Position numbers and translations under genes: made by a program. From Microbulbifer rhizosphaerae (GTDB lineage Bacteria; Pseudomonadota; Gammaproteobacteria; Pseudomonadales; Cellvibrionaceae), in assembly GCF_014191725.1 (NCBI RefSeq), contig NZ_JACHWZ010000005.1, positions 205,389 through 269,388 of the forward strand: 64,000 bases of DNA, given 5' to 3'. The notes under the pieces were generated by a model. It saw only the letters and a program-made list of their open reading frames with translations. It did not search any database and was not told the origin of the DNA. Shown here piece by piece: positions 55,542 through 64,000 of this stretch. Every line of letters begins with the position of its first letter. Positions within the stretch are counted from its first letter, which is position 1.

Positions 55542-57545
55542 ATGTCTTCCCGCACCCCGTCCCGCACCGAACTGGCCAACGCCGTTCGCGCCCTGTCCAT
55601 GGATGCCGTCCAGAAAGCCAAGAGTGGCCACCCCGGCGCGCCCATGGGTATGGCGGATATTGCCGAAGTCCTGTGGAACGACTACCTGAAACACAACCCG
55701 GCCAACCCGGATTGGGCCGATCGCGACCGCTTTGTGCTCTCCAACGGCCACGGCTCCATGCTGCTCTACTCCCTGCTGCACCTGTCCGGGTACGACCTGC
55801 CGATGGAAGAGCTGAAGAATTTCCGCCAGCTGCACTCCAGGACCCCGGGTCACCCGGAGTACGGTTACGCCCCCGGGGTGGAGACCACCACCGGCCCGCT
55901 GGGCCAGGGCGTCACCAATGCGGTGGGCATGGCGCTGGCGGAGAAGGTGCTGGCGGCGCAGTTCAACCGCCCCGGCTATGAGCTGGTGGACCACCACACC
56001 TACGCCTTTCTGGGCGACGGCTGCCTGATGGAGGGTATTTCCCACGAGGCCTGCTCCCTGGCCGGCACCCTGGGGCTGGGCAAGCTGATCGCCTTCTACG
56101 ACGACAACGGCATCTCCATCGACGGCGAAGTGCGGGGCTGGTTTACCGACGATACCCCGAAGCGTTTCGAAGCCTACGGCTGGCACGTGATCCCGGGGGT
56201 GGACGGCCACGATTCCGCGGCGATCAAGGCCGCGATCGAGGACGCCCGCGCGGAGACCGGCAGGCCCACCCTGATCTGCTGCAAGACCGTGATCGGCTTC
56301 GGTTCCCCCAACAAGCAGGGCCGCGAGGAGTGCCACGGTGCGCCCCTGGGTGACGACGAAATCGCCCTGGTGCGGGAGACCATCAACTGGCAACACGCCC
56401 CCTTCGAAATTCCCGAGGAGATCCGCGCGGGCTGGGATGCGCGCGGCAAGGGCCAGGCCCAGGAAGACGAGTGGAAGGATATTTTCGCCGACTACCAGGA
56501 GGAGTTTCCCGATCTGGCGGCGGAGTTCGAGCGCCGCATTGGCGGCGAGCTGCCGGCGGACTTCCCGGTCAAGGCTGACCAGTACATCCGCGAGTGCCAG
56601 GAAAACGCGGAGAAGATCGCCTCGCGCAAAGCCAGCCAGAACACGCTCAACGCCTATGGCCCGCTGTTGCCGGAATTCCTCGGCGGCTCCGCCGACCTGG
56701 CCGGCTCCAACCTCACCATCTGGTCCGGTTCCAAGGGCATCAGTGCCGACGACGCCTCCGGCAACTACGTCTACTACGGCGTGCGAGAATTCGGCATGAG
56801 CGCGATCATGAACGGCATCGCCCTGCACGGCGGTTTCGTACCCTACGGTGCCACCTTCCTGATGTTTATGGAGTACGCGCGCAATGCCGTGCGCATGGCC
56901 GCGCTGATGAAGCAGCGGGTGATCTTCGTCTACACCCACGACTCCATCGGCCTCGGTGAGGACGGTCCCACCCACCAGCCGGTGGAGCAGCTCACCGCCC
57001 TGCGCGCGACCCCCAACCTGCACACCTGGCGCCCCTGCGACGCCACCGAATCCGCGGTATGCTGGAAAATGGCTGTGAGCCGCAAGGACGGCCCCAGCGC
57101 ACTGATATTCAGCCGCCAGGGCCTGTCGCCCCAGGGCCGCGACGAAGCACAGGTCAAACAGATCGAACGCGGCGGCTATGTGCTGGCCGACTGCGAGGGC
57201 GCGCCGGAGGCGATCCTCATCGCCACCGGCTCCGAAGTGGAGTTGGCTATCGCCGCCAAGGAGGAACTCTCCGGGCGCAAAATCCGCGTGGTCTCCATGC
57301 CCTGCGCCGAAGCCTTTATGGAGCAGGACGAAGCCTACCGTGAATCTGTACTGCCGGCGGCGGTGCGCACCCGCGTCGCAGTGGAAGCCGGGCACGGAGA
57401 CTACTGGTACAAATTCGTCGGCTTCGACGGCGCCATCGTCGGCATGAAGACCTTCGGCGAATCCGCCCCCGGCGGCGAGCTGATGGAGTACTTCGGCTTT
57501 ACCGCGGAAAATGTTGTCGCCACAGTGGAAAAACTGCTGGGTTAA
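55542..57545 (+). CDS. tkt: transketolase
   Basis: Transketolase moves two-carbon units between sugar phosphates in the pentose phosphate pathway, with thiamine diphosphate. The 667-residue product has [26 protein letters not shown] near residue 18, ThDP-binding [38 protein letters not shown] near 155-190, the pyrimidine-binding [18 protein letters not shown] near 410 and [20 protein letters not shown] near 465. The ATG at 55542 fits the family; an upstream extension is less likely. epd follows after 83 bases, consistent with use of erythrose 4-phosphate for vitamin B6 synthesis. Confidence 0.97.
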   Translation: MSSRTPSRTELANAVRALSMDAVQKAKSGHPGAPMGMADIAEVLWNDYLKHNPANPDWADRDRFVLSNGHGSMLLYSLLHLSGYDLPMEELKNFRQLHSRTPGHPEYGYAPGVETTTGPLGQGVTNAVGMALAEKVLAAQFNRPGYELVDHHTYAFLGDGCLMEGISHEACSLAGTLGLGKLIAFYDDNGISIDGEVRGWFTDDTPKRFEAYGWHVIPGVDGHDSAAIKAAIEDARAETGRPTLICCKTVIGFGSPNKQGREECHGAPLGDDEIALVRETINWQHAPFEIPEEIRAGWDARGKGQAQEDEWKDIFADYQEEFPDLAAEFERRIGGELPADFPVKADQYIRECQENAEKIASRKASQNTLNAYGPLLPEFLGGSADLAGSNLTIWSGSKGISADDASGNYVYYGVREFGMSAIMNGIALHGGFVPYGATFLMFMEYARNAVRMAALMKQRVIFVYTHDSIGLGEDGPTHQPVEQLTALRATPNLHTWRPCDATESAVCWKMAVSRKDGPSALIFSRQGLSPQGRDEAQVKQIERGGYVLADCEGAPEAILIATGSEVELAIAAKEELSGRKIRVVSMPCAEAFMEQDEAYRESVLPAAVRTRVAVEAGHGDYWYKFVGFDGAIVGMKTFGESAPGGELMEYFGFTAENVVATVEKLLG

Positions 57546-57554
57546 TTGAAAAAG

Positions 57555-57626
57555 CTCCCCCCTCTGCTGCTCCCCTCTCCCCTGCGGGGAGAGGGGCTGG
57601 GGGAGAGGGGCCAGTGGAGAGGGCTT
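57555..57626. repeat. CCCCTCTCCCC inverted repeat
   Basis: The palindrome CCCCTCTCCCC (TGC) GGGGAGAGGGG at 57572-57596, with flanking CTGGGGGAGAGGGG, lies between tkt and epd. It is related to the cluster at 45310-45392. Confidence 0.75.
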
Positions 57627-57628
57627 GA

Positions 57629-58645
57629 ATGCCAGTAAGACTCGCCATCAACGGCTACGGCCGCATCGGCCGCTGCGTACTCCGCGCCCTTTACGAATCC
57701 GGCACCCGCGACCGTCTGCAGATCGTCGCCATCAACGAGCTGGCCGACTGCGCTACCATCGCCCACCTTACCAAATACGATTCCGTGCATGGCCGTTTCA
57801 GCGGTGTTGTCTCCTGTGAAAAAGACACACTTATTGTTAACGGCGACCATATAGCGGTAACTCACCGCAAAAAACTCGAAGACCTGGACTGGTCCGCCCA
57901 ACGGGTGGACATAGTGCTCGAGTGCACCGGCAGCTTCAGCGAGCGGGAGCGAGCCGAACTGCATTTAAAAGCCGGCGCAAAAAAAGTACTCTTCTCCCAG
58001 CCCGCCAGCCGTGACGTGGACGCCACCATCATCTACGGGGTCAACGACAATATTCTCACCGGCGATGAAAAAATTATTTCCGCCGCCTCCTGCACCACCA
58101 ACTGCAGCGTACCGGTAATCTCCGCCCTGGACGAAGCCTTCGGCATAGAAGCCGGCGTAATCACCACCATCCACTCGGCGATGAACGACCAGCCGGTAAA
58201 CGACGCCTACCATCACACAGACCTGAGAAAGACCCGCTCCGCGGTCACCTCGATTATCCCGGTGGACACGGGTCTCGCCCGCGGTATCGAGCGCATACTT
58301 CCGCACTTGGCCGGAAAATTCGAAGCCCAGGCCATGCGCGTGCCCACCGTTAACGTTTCCGCCATCGACCTCTCCGCGCAACTGCGCAAACCCGTCACTC
58401 AGGGCGAAGTCAACGCCCTGCTCAAATCCGCCGCGGAAAACCAGTTTTCCGGAATCCTCGGCTACACCGAAGAGCCTCTCGCTTCCTGCGATTTCAACCA
58501 CGATTCCCGGTCCGGCATTGTCGATGCCAGCCAGACGCGGGTGGCTGGTGGCCATCTGGTTAAGGTGTTGATCTGGTTTGATAATGAGTGGGGGTTTGCT
58601 AATCGGATGCTCAGCGTCACCCAGGCCCTGGCGGCTAGGCTGTAG
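57629..58645 (+). CDS. epd: D-erythrose-4-phosphate dehydrogenase
   Basis: Epd oxidises erythrose 4-phosphate to 4-phosphoerythronate, the entry to pyridoxal phosphate synthesis. The 338-residue protein has the GAPDH fold: [23 protein letters not shown], the catalytic Cys in [15 protein letters not shown] near 154, and [17 protein letters not shown] near 178. Several residues point to Epd rather than [28 protein letters not shown] at 33, SQPAS-type [10 protein letters not shown], and DYTELPL-like GYTEEPLAS near 280. GGAGAGGG precedes the ATG. pgk, often beside epd, is absent. The TAG stop is the start of a degenerate GTAGGAG repeat. Confidence 0.93.
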   Translation: MPVRLAINGYGRIGRCVLRALYESGTRDRLQIVAINELADCATIAHLTKYDSVHGRFSGVVSCEKDTLIVNGDHIAVTHRKKLEDLDWSAQRVDIVLECTGSFSERERAELHLKAGAKKVLFSQPASRDVDATIIYGVNDNILTGDEKIISAASCTTNCSVPVISALDEAFGIEAGVITTIHSAMNDQPVNDAYHHTDLRKTRSAVTSIIPVDTGLARGIERILPHLAGKFEAQAMRVPTVNVSAIDLSAQLRKPVTQGEVNALLKSAAENQFSGILGYTEEPLASCDFNHDSRSGIVDASQTRVAGGHLVKVLIWFDNEWGFANRMLSVTQALAARL

Positions 58646-59114
58646 GAGTGGCCGCTGGGCGCGACAGATTTATCCGGAACAAATGAGTAGCCGACCCGTA
58701 CTCTGGGAACGTTGAATTTCCGTTCAGCACACGGACCGGAGACCCGCCCCTCGTAGGGGCCTGCTTGCAGGCGAACAAAAAATCAGAACAGGGCCCTGCC
58801 GTATCTATGGGGCATATCTTTCCGTCCAACCTTTCGGCCAGTTTCACCATACTACGCCCGTCAGCCGTCCTTTACGAAACTGATACCGTAGGATGGGCAA
58901 AGCAAGACATGTTCGTCACTTCTGCTACTTCTACAAATTATGGTTGTTTATCCACCATTGTGTTTGCTTTCTCAGCCTTCGCGACAGCTTGTGCAGGAAA
59001 GACAGTGGTGTAATGGTCGTGTTATCACGAGGCGCTTCACTTTTAGATAAACAGCGGTTAAGCTCCCGCGTTGTTCTTTCCCGCCTAATTTATTAAATGG
59101 CGAACAGATAAATA
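58646..59114. other. non-coding stretch with repeat fragments
   Basis: The 469 bases after epd hold pieces of palindromic repeats: a degenerate TGTAGGAGTGGCCGCTGG at 58642, GTAGGGGCCTGCTTGCAGGCGAA at 58754 (one arm of the 54335 repeat) and a CCGTAGGATGGGCAAAGC element near 58886. No supported gene or RNA is seen. Confidence 0.5.
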
Positions 59115-59468
59115 GATTTGGAGTTTTGGGGGGTATAGGGATTATAAGCTGTGTTCGTCAAATGTAATTCTTGGGGTCCTTTTGCTGCTGGCCTCTGTAT
59201 TTGTGCAAGCCAGTGTTTCTGGCCCCAGTGGTAATACAACCGGACAGTTCACGATATCCTATACCAGTGTGTACTGGAATGAGGTAACGCAGGCTTCAGC
59301 GCGGCGCGGGTGGTTGCCGCAGCAATAGTCGGTGGTACGGCTTCGGAAATTTCTGGAGGGAAGTTTGCAAATGGGGCTGTAACCGGGGCATTTTCTAGAG
59401 CTTTTAATGACGAGCTGGAAAAGCCAAGCAAAGGTAATGAGTACGATGCCAAAATTGGGGCAATGTGA
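59115..59468 (+). pseudogene. Rhs/YD-repeat protein remnant
   Basis: One frame reads a hydrophobic leader (ILGVLLLLASVFVQAS) followed by VSGPSGNTTGQFTISYTS, like the fibronectin-type start of exported Rhs-like proteins, and ends at a stop at 59326. Overlapping it in another frame is GGTASEISGGKFANGAVTGA then FSRAFNDELEKPSK, the usual last stretch before the variable tip in Rhs proteins. So the start and the end of an Rhs gene have been joined by a large deletion with loss of frame. No clear ATG remains. Confidence 0.6.
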
Positions 59469-59583
59469 TCAGAGGGGGCCATAGGGGCGGCCTCGATCGA
59501 TTTTTGAGCTTTTGGAACAGCTGGCTCGCGTCCAAACTTACATTTGACATTTCAATAAAGAAATCAGAGCAGGAGAGAAGTAA

Positions 59584-60000
59584 ATGAAGTTCAAATCCAT
59601 CACAGCGGCTGCTATCGCAGCCGCGATGCTATCGCCAGTCGCGCTGGCCAAGCCGGAAGGCTTCTACGCTGGCCTCCATGCGGGCGGTGTGGATTCAACA
59701 CCGTCCGCCAGCGGACCCGGCTTTAATCTCGGCTATCAGGGCAATGGCGGTTGGGGTGTGCATGCGGAATACACCAATGACAATATCGGCGGCTTCGGTG
59801 GCGTGTTTGGAACCTACCGGACTTCCGGAAGCGTTTACTTCCTGTTCAAGGGCGGCGTCGCCGGCGGGCGCTATGCCAACGGTCTGGCCGGCGGCCTGGG
59901 GGCGGGCTTGAATCTGGGTCCGAGCCTGAACCTGGAGGCGGACGCCAATCGCTACGGTGACGAGAATGTGGCGCACTTGCGTTTGAGCTACAGTTTTTAG
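59584..60000 (+). CDS. small outer membrane beta-barrel protein
   Basis: A 138-residue exported protein with a signal peptide (AAAIAAAMLSPVALA) and a Gly-rich mature part with alternating strands (FYAGLHAGGVD, FNLGYQGNGGWGVHAEYT, SVYFLFKGGVAGGRY) ending in RLSYSF, a terminal Phe as used for insertion by the BAM complex. The length suits an incomplete or small eight-strand barrel of the OmpA/OmpW-like type. AGGAGAG precedes the ATG. The function is unknown. Confidence 0.72.
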   Translation: MKFKSITAAAIAAAMLSPVALAKPEGFYAGLHAGGVDSTPSASGPGFNLGYQGNGGWGVHAEYTNDNIGGFGGVFGTYRTSGSVYFLFKGGVAGGRYANGLAGGLGAGLNLGPSLNLEADANRYGDENVAHLRLSYSF

Positions 60001-60199
60001 CTGAAATTGATGAGGCGGAGTGGAACGCTGGCGCGATATCGCGCCAGTGCTTTCGGCACCCAAGTAGAGTCCAGCAGCATTAGCTGTTTAGCAATTTAGA
60101 TCTGATAGCTCTTGACTATCATCCGTAGTGAAAAAATCCATTTAACTTGAAAACCACTCCCCGCTACTCTGCCTGTGTTCCAAATAACAGGAGGGGACA

Positions 60200-60331
60200 A
60201 TGAAAGCCGTCATAGCTGTCGTAAATAAATCCATAGATATAAAAGCGCCTGGGCAGTCTGGTTCCGTTGAGTGCAACTACTCTGACAACTACTATGGGGA
60301 TCAGGTGTGTGTGCTGCGCCGGAGTGTGTAG
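60200..60331 (+). CDS. 43-residue small ORF
   Basis: A near-consensus ribosome site (AGGAGGGG) stands four bases before an ATG that opens a 43-codon frame. The product starts MKAVIAVVNKSIDIKAPGQS, then SVECNYSDNYYGDQVCVLRRSV, with two cysteines 15 apart. It has no signal peptide. I recognise no family; the ribosome site is the best evidence for expression. It stands alone 199 bases after the outer membrane protein gene. Confidence 0.4.
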   Translation: MKAVIAVVNKSIDIKAPGQSGSVECNYSDNYYGDQVCVLRRSV

Positions 60332-60390
60332 CTCTTCTGATCATCTATACGAAGTAAACCGCAAAGTAATTTTCGCACCGGTTCCTGCCA

Positions 60391-60462
60391 TAGGGTGCGC
60401 CCTGCGCACCATTCAGAGTTGATATGGGTTCCAGTGTTCTTTGGTGCGCACGGCGCACCCTA
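60391..60462. repeat. GGTGCGC-type inverted repeat
   Basis: TAGGGTGCGCCCTGCGCACC and GGTGCGCACGGCGCACCCTA face each other across a 32-base loop, before the convergent DUF2884 gene end. This is another dispersed intergenic palindrome type. Confidence 0.75.
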
Positions 60463-60473
60463 CGATGACTAAT

Positions 60474-61262
60474 CTAACCGGTCTTCATGATATCGTAAGG
60501 TGCCAGTGCGGGAATGGACCGGTGCAGCTCGCGCTCAAGTTGATCAATACTTTCCAGCTGTTCACACAAGTTCCCGGCACGCTTTTCGAGCAGCTCAGCC
60601 CGCTTTTCGACCTTCTGCTCAATCTCCTCAGCCGCCCGCTCCGCCTCGTATTCGATACTGCGGCCGCCGGTAAAGGCGGCTTTTAGCGCATGCCAGGCAA
60701 TGGTGCCGGCGGATTCCCTGGCCAGTTTCTCGATTCTGGGCTCGAGCTCTTCCGTGATCGCCTGCTCGACAAATTCGTCGATATCCGGGTCGCCCAGGAG
60801 ATAAATCTCTCCTTCGTGGTTGAGCCGCTCTTCAACGCGTCGCAGTATCTCGTCCGATGTCTGCTGTAGTTCGATATTGTTCGGGTGGTCAGCCCCGGCG
60901 AGCGCTGTCACGGCGACAGACAGGCCGTTCAGAGCCACATCCACGGCTTCCAGTGAAAGAAGCAGGATTTCTCTCCCGCTGTTGTGCAGCTGGCTTCGAT
61001 AATCCTTCAGCAGCTCCTGCTGGCGGTCATCCAAATCCACTGTCTCGCCCGCGACGATCAGCTGTGCCGGAGACTGGTAGCGAACCAGGAGTTCGCTGTC
61101 ATCGCTATCCGTACGGCTTTCAAAAAAATCCGGTCCAACGCGCACGGCATAGTCCAGTTCTGCGTTGCACTGTTCGTCATCTCCCACAATGAGATTCATA
61201 CCTCTTGCCTGCGCCGAGGCGCTGAGGGCGATCAGTCCCGAGATTGCCAGTGGCTTCCACAT
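60474..61262 (-). CDS. DUF2884 (YggN-like) exported protein
   Basis: A 262-residue protein with a signal peptide (PLAISGLIALSASAQA). The mature start DEQCNAELDYAVRVGPDFFE and the VRYQSPAQLIVAGETVDLDDRQQELLKDYRSQL stretch match the DUF2884/YggN family, as does the later ILLLSLEAVDVALNGL helix. The C-terminal third is a charged helical region, probably coiled coil (AAEEIEQKVEKRAELLEKRAGNLCEQL). Its role is unknown. The ATG at 61262 has GGAG nine bases upstream; another ATG three codons earlier has no spacing. Confidence 0.8.
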   Translation of the reverse strand: MWKPLAISGLIALSASAQARGMNLIVGDDEQCNAELDYAVRVGPDFFESRTDSDDSELLVRYQSPAQLIVAGETVDLDDRQQELLKDYRSQLHNSGREILLLSLEAVDVALNGLSVAVTALAGADHPNNIELQQTSDEILRRVEERLNHEGEIYLLGDPDIDEFVEQAITEELEPRIEKLARESAGTIAWHALKAAFTGGRSIEYEAERAAEEIEQKVEKRAELLEKRAGNLCEQLESIDQLERELHRSIPALAPYDIMKTG

Positions 61263-61468
61263 TGAAGTCATCTCCAGGTTATCTGTATTGCCATTGAGAC
61301 GATCCCTGAGGCGGGATTGGATGCAGTGACGGGTAAAAATTATCGAAAGTCCGGTGCAGGAGGTTCCGGAGAGGGCGGTTCATCGAGGGATAAGGTGGTA
61401 ATCTAGAGCGCTATCTGCACGCATACCCGCTCCCGGAAGGAGCAAATCCAATAAAGTGGGGGAAGCAA

Positions 61469-63865
61469 ATGTCGATTAGCAGGCTCATCTTTGTGGTATT
61501 ACTGGCGCTGCTCACTGTGGCGGCGCAAGCCAAAACCATCACCGAATACACCGCGGGCATGGAAAAGCATGCCGGATATCACGACTTCTACTGGGACGAC
61601 CATAACGGCAGGATCCTGTTGGAGATTGCGGACTTCGATCGCGAGTTCCTGCTGCTGACCGGCCTCGCGCAGGGGCTGGGCTCCAACCCGGTGGGGCTGG
61701 ATCGCAACCAGGTGGGCGACAACCGGCTGGTAAAGTTCCAGCGGGTGGGGAACAAGGTGCTGCTGCACCAGCTGAACCTGAAGTACCGGGCTGAGTCCGA
61801 TAACGACGCGGAGCGCCGGGCGGTGGAGGAGGCCTTTGCCTCGTCGATATTGTGGGGCTTCGAGGCGCTGGTGCGGGAAGACGACCGCGCGTTGGTGGAT
61901 TTCACGCCATTCCTGCTCTCTGACCAGCACGGTATCGCCAAACGGCTGAAGGCCACCGAGCAGGGCAGCTTCAGCATCGATGCGTCCAAATCCGCCGTCT
62001 ATCTGCCGCGCACTAAAAACTTTCCCAGGAACAGCGAATTCGAGGCACAGCTGACCTTTGCCGGCAGCGAGCCGGGTAACTACCTGCAGGAGGTGGTACC
62101 GACGCCGACACTGGTCTCGCTGCGCCAGCATATCTCCTTGGTGGAACTGCCCGACGACAACTACCGGCCGCGCCGTTTCCACAGCCGCAGCGGCTATTTC
62201 CCGTTCGAGTACCGCGACTATGCGACGGCCATCGACCAGCCGCTGGACCAGCGCTTTATCTACCGCCACCGCCTGGAAAAGAAAACCGGTAGTGACGAAG
62301 TGGTGGAGCCGATCATCTACTACGTGGATTCCGGTGTGCCCGAGCCGGTGCGCAGCGCCCTGATCGAAGGCGCCAGCTGGTGGAACCAGGCTTTCGAGAG
62401 CGCCGGCTATAAAAATGCGTTTCAGGTAAAGCTGCTGCCGGAAGACGCGGACCCGCTGGATGTGCGCTACAACGTGATCAACTGGGTGCACCGCTCCACC
62501 CGGGGCTGGTCCTACGGTTATTCCATTGCCGATCCGCGCACCGGTGAGATTATCAAGGGCAATGTCACCCTAGGGTCCCTGCGGGTGCGGCAGGACTACC
62601 TGATTGCGCAGGGGCTGCTGCAACCCTACGGCAGTGACGGTGCCGACACCGAAGCGCTGAAGGCGATGGCGCTGGCGCGCATCCGCCAGCTGTCCGCCCA
62701 CGAAGTGGGCCATACCCTGGGCCTTGCGCATAACTTTGCCGCCAGTACCGAGGCGCGCGCCTCGGTGATGGATTACCCGGCGCCACTGGTGACTTTGCAG
62801 CAGAGCTCCCTCGACCTGGCGGATGCCTATGCCACGGGAATCGGCGACTGGGATAAATTGGCGATCCGCTATGGCTACGGTGATGGCAATGGAGACGAGC
62901 AGCGGCATCTGGATGCGGTTATTGTCGAAGCGCGAACGCGAAACCTGCGTTTTATCTCCGATCCGGATTCCCGTGAAATCAACAATGCCCACGCCGTCTC
63001 CCACCTGTGGGACAACGGCCGTGAACCCCTGCAGGAATTTGCGCGAGTGACCGAATTGCGCCGCTTTGCGCTGGACAACTTCTCCCCTGCGGCAAACCCG
63101 AAAAGCGCGCCCCGCTCATCCTTGGAGGAAACCCTGGTGCCCGTCTACTACGGCCACCGCTACCAGGCAGAGGCCGTGGGCAAGCTGATCGGCGGCCTCG
63201 ATTACGATTATCTGTACAACGGTGCCGAGCAGAACAGCTACACGCTGGTGCCTGCGGAACGGCAGCAACAGGCAATCGAGGCACTGCTGTCGACACTGAC
63301 ACCGGAGTTCCTGGCGCTGCCGGAGCGCGTTCTCCAATTACTGCCGCCCAAGTCCTACGGTTATGCGCGCACCGCGGAGAGCTTTCCCTCTTATACTGGC
63401 GTCGCTTTCGATGCGGTGGCCCTGAGTGAGGCCGCGGCGGGCCATACACTCGCGATACTGCTGGACCCGCAGCGCGCCGCGCGTATGGAGCAGCAGCACG
63501 GCCGCAGCAGTGAAATCCCTAGTTTCGGCACAATGCTTGAGCAGTTGACCGAACAGGCCCTAGATTCCGGCAGCCACAGCGGGCTGCAGGCTGACATTCA
63601 CCAGCGTGTTAACCACGTCTATATCCACCGGTTGATGATGCTGGCGGGCGACAAGGGCGCGTCGGAATCGGTGCGCGCCAAAGCTCACTTGGAGCTGGCC
63701 AGGTTTCAGCACGCCATGGGTGGGATGAAACTGTTCGGCGAGGACCCGGAGGGTTATAACGCGCACTACTTCCATCAGGCGCAGCGCATAGCCGCATTTA
63801 TGGATGGTGATCTGAAAGTTGAAGCTGGGGATTTGAAAACGATGCCGCCGGGGTCGCCGATTTAA
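61469..63865 (+). CDS. zinc-dependent metalloprotease (DUF5117/DUF4953 family)
   Basis: A 798-residue exported protein with a signal peptide (LIFVVLLALLTVAAQA). The N-terminal half follows the DUF5117/5118 layout (GYHDFYWDDHNGRILLEI; REFLLLTGLAQGLGSNPVGLDRNQ). The zinc site is the metzincin-type HEVGHTLGLAHNF near residue 412, with the Glu as general base, followed by SVMDYPAP as the Met-turn. The C-terminal DUF4953 part is complete (TELRRFALDNF, LVPVYYGHRYQAEAVGKLIGG). Family members are exported proteases found in marine bacteria with few studied. GGGGGAAG precedes the ATG. Confidence 0.92.
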   Translation: MSISRLIFVVLLALLTVAAQAKTITEYTAGMEKHAGYHDFYWDDHNGRILLEIADFDREFLLLTGLAQGLGSNPVGLDRNQVGDNRLVKFQRVGNKVLLHQLNLKYRAESDNDAERRAVEEAFASSILWGFEALVREDDRALVDFTPFLLSDQHGIAKRLKATEQGSFSIDASKSAVYLPRTKNFPRNSEFEAQLTFAGSEPGNYLQEVVPTPTLVSLRQHISLVELPDDNYRPRRFHSRSGYFPFEYRDYATAIDQPLDQRFIYRHRLEKKTGSDEVVEPIIYYVDSGVPEPVRSALIEGASWWNQAFESAGYKNAFQVKLLPEDADPLDVRYNVINWVHRSTRGWSYGYSIADPRTGEIIKGNVTLGSLRVRQDYLIAQGLLQPYGSDGADTEALKAMALARIRQLSAHEVGHTLGLAHNFAASTEARASVMDYPAPLVTLQQSSLDLADAYATGIGDWDKLAIRYGYGDGNGDEQRHLDAVIVEARTRNLRFISDPDSREINNAHAVSHLWDNGREPLQEFARVTELRRFALDNFSPAANPKSAPRSSLEETLVPVYYGHRYQAEAVGKLIGGLDYDYLYNGAEQNSYTLVPAERQQQAIEALLSTLTPEFLALPERVLQLLPPKSYGYARTAESFPSYTGVAFDAVALSEAAAGHTLAILLDPQRAARMEQQHGRSSEIPSFGTMLEQLTEQALDSGSHSGLQADIHQRVNHVYIHRLMMLAGDKGASESVRAKAHLELARFQHAMGGMKLFGEDPEGYNAHYFHQAQRIAAFMDGDLKVEAGDLKTMPPGSPI

Positions 63866-64000
63866 TATGGCTGAAGGGATGCTGATGAGTTGAGATTCGG
63901 CACCCTGTAGACATCATGGATTGACCTGCCCAGCCTCGACATCGTGGGTTATGTTTGGAGGCTGGAAAGAACCCTAAACACAGAGCCACATCGAGGGGGC

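Noticed and set aside
55485..57395. A 636-codon frame opposite transketolase
   Set aside because: Antisense shadow; the plus strand encodes all transketolase motifs.
58765..59096. Short plus-strand frames after epd
   Set aside because: They are built from pieces of dispersed repeats and lack ribosome sites.

Overview
The window is about 60% GC and looks like the chromosome of a free-living, probably marine, gammaproteobacterium of the Cellvibrionales/Microbulbifer type. This is inferred from gene content: a PilY1-type IV pilus minor pilin operon, a Hut pathway with a GntR/HutC repressor, a SahR-type SAM-cycle operon, a very large TonB-dependent receptor, an RND pump and many GTAGGAGC-type palindromic repeats. 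No rRNA, tRNA, CRISPR array, intact insertion sequence or prophage was found.

Layout. 1-2.5 kb: two META-domain lipoproteins (the first cut by the left edge) and pyruvate kinase. 2.6-9.3 kb: a leftward minor-pilin operon, small membrane ORF-fimT-pilV-pilW-pilX-pilY1-pilE. 9.3-15.7 kb: an accessory regulatory island with a decayed type II glutamine synthetase, two tandem AraC paralogues, a protein fusing a SARP/BTAD DNA-binding module to an alpha/beta hydrolase, a third AraC-type regulator of a different class, and three copies of a conserved non-coding element. 15.8-17 kb: three small lipoproteins, one made of 18-bp repeats. 17.1-23.8 kb: histidine utilisation, hutC-hutU-hutH leftward and hutI-hutG rightward, around a HutC-like operator. 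24-26.4 kb: a lipoprotein, an lpxR remnant, ohr, a frameshifted MarR-type regulator and a superinfection-immunity-family membrane protein.

26.6-37.2 kb: a DUF3857/transglutaminase protein with a Sel1 lipoprotein, a methionine aminopeptidase overlapping a ParD-like antitoxin, a carotenoid/retinol-type oxidoreductase, an RluA-type pseudouridine synthase, a secreted peroxiredoxin and Tex. 37.5-47.2 kb: a two-gene RND pump, rsmE, a HAD phosphatase, an OmpA-type lipoprotein, and a YciI/VOC/ECF42 sigma-factor cluster. 47.6-50.5 kb: a TonB-dependent receptor. 50.6-55.4 kb: sahR-metK-ahcY-metF, most of the S-adenosylmethionine cycle behind one palindromic operator. 55.5-58.6 kb: tkt and epd, which feed erythrose-4-phosphate and pyridoxal phosphate synthesis. 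58.6-63.9 kb: an Rhs remnant, a small outer-membrane protein, a DUF2884 protein and a large metzincin-type metalloprotease.

The least explained part is the AraC/hydrolase island at 9.3-15.7 kb. The repeated element, the matching 3' ends of two unrelated genes and the unusual fusion protein together suggest a regulatory locus built by local duplication. Start codons were chosen from Shine-Dalgarno matches and family lengths read by eye. All family assignments come from motif recognition; no database search was run.
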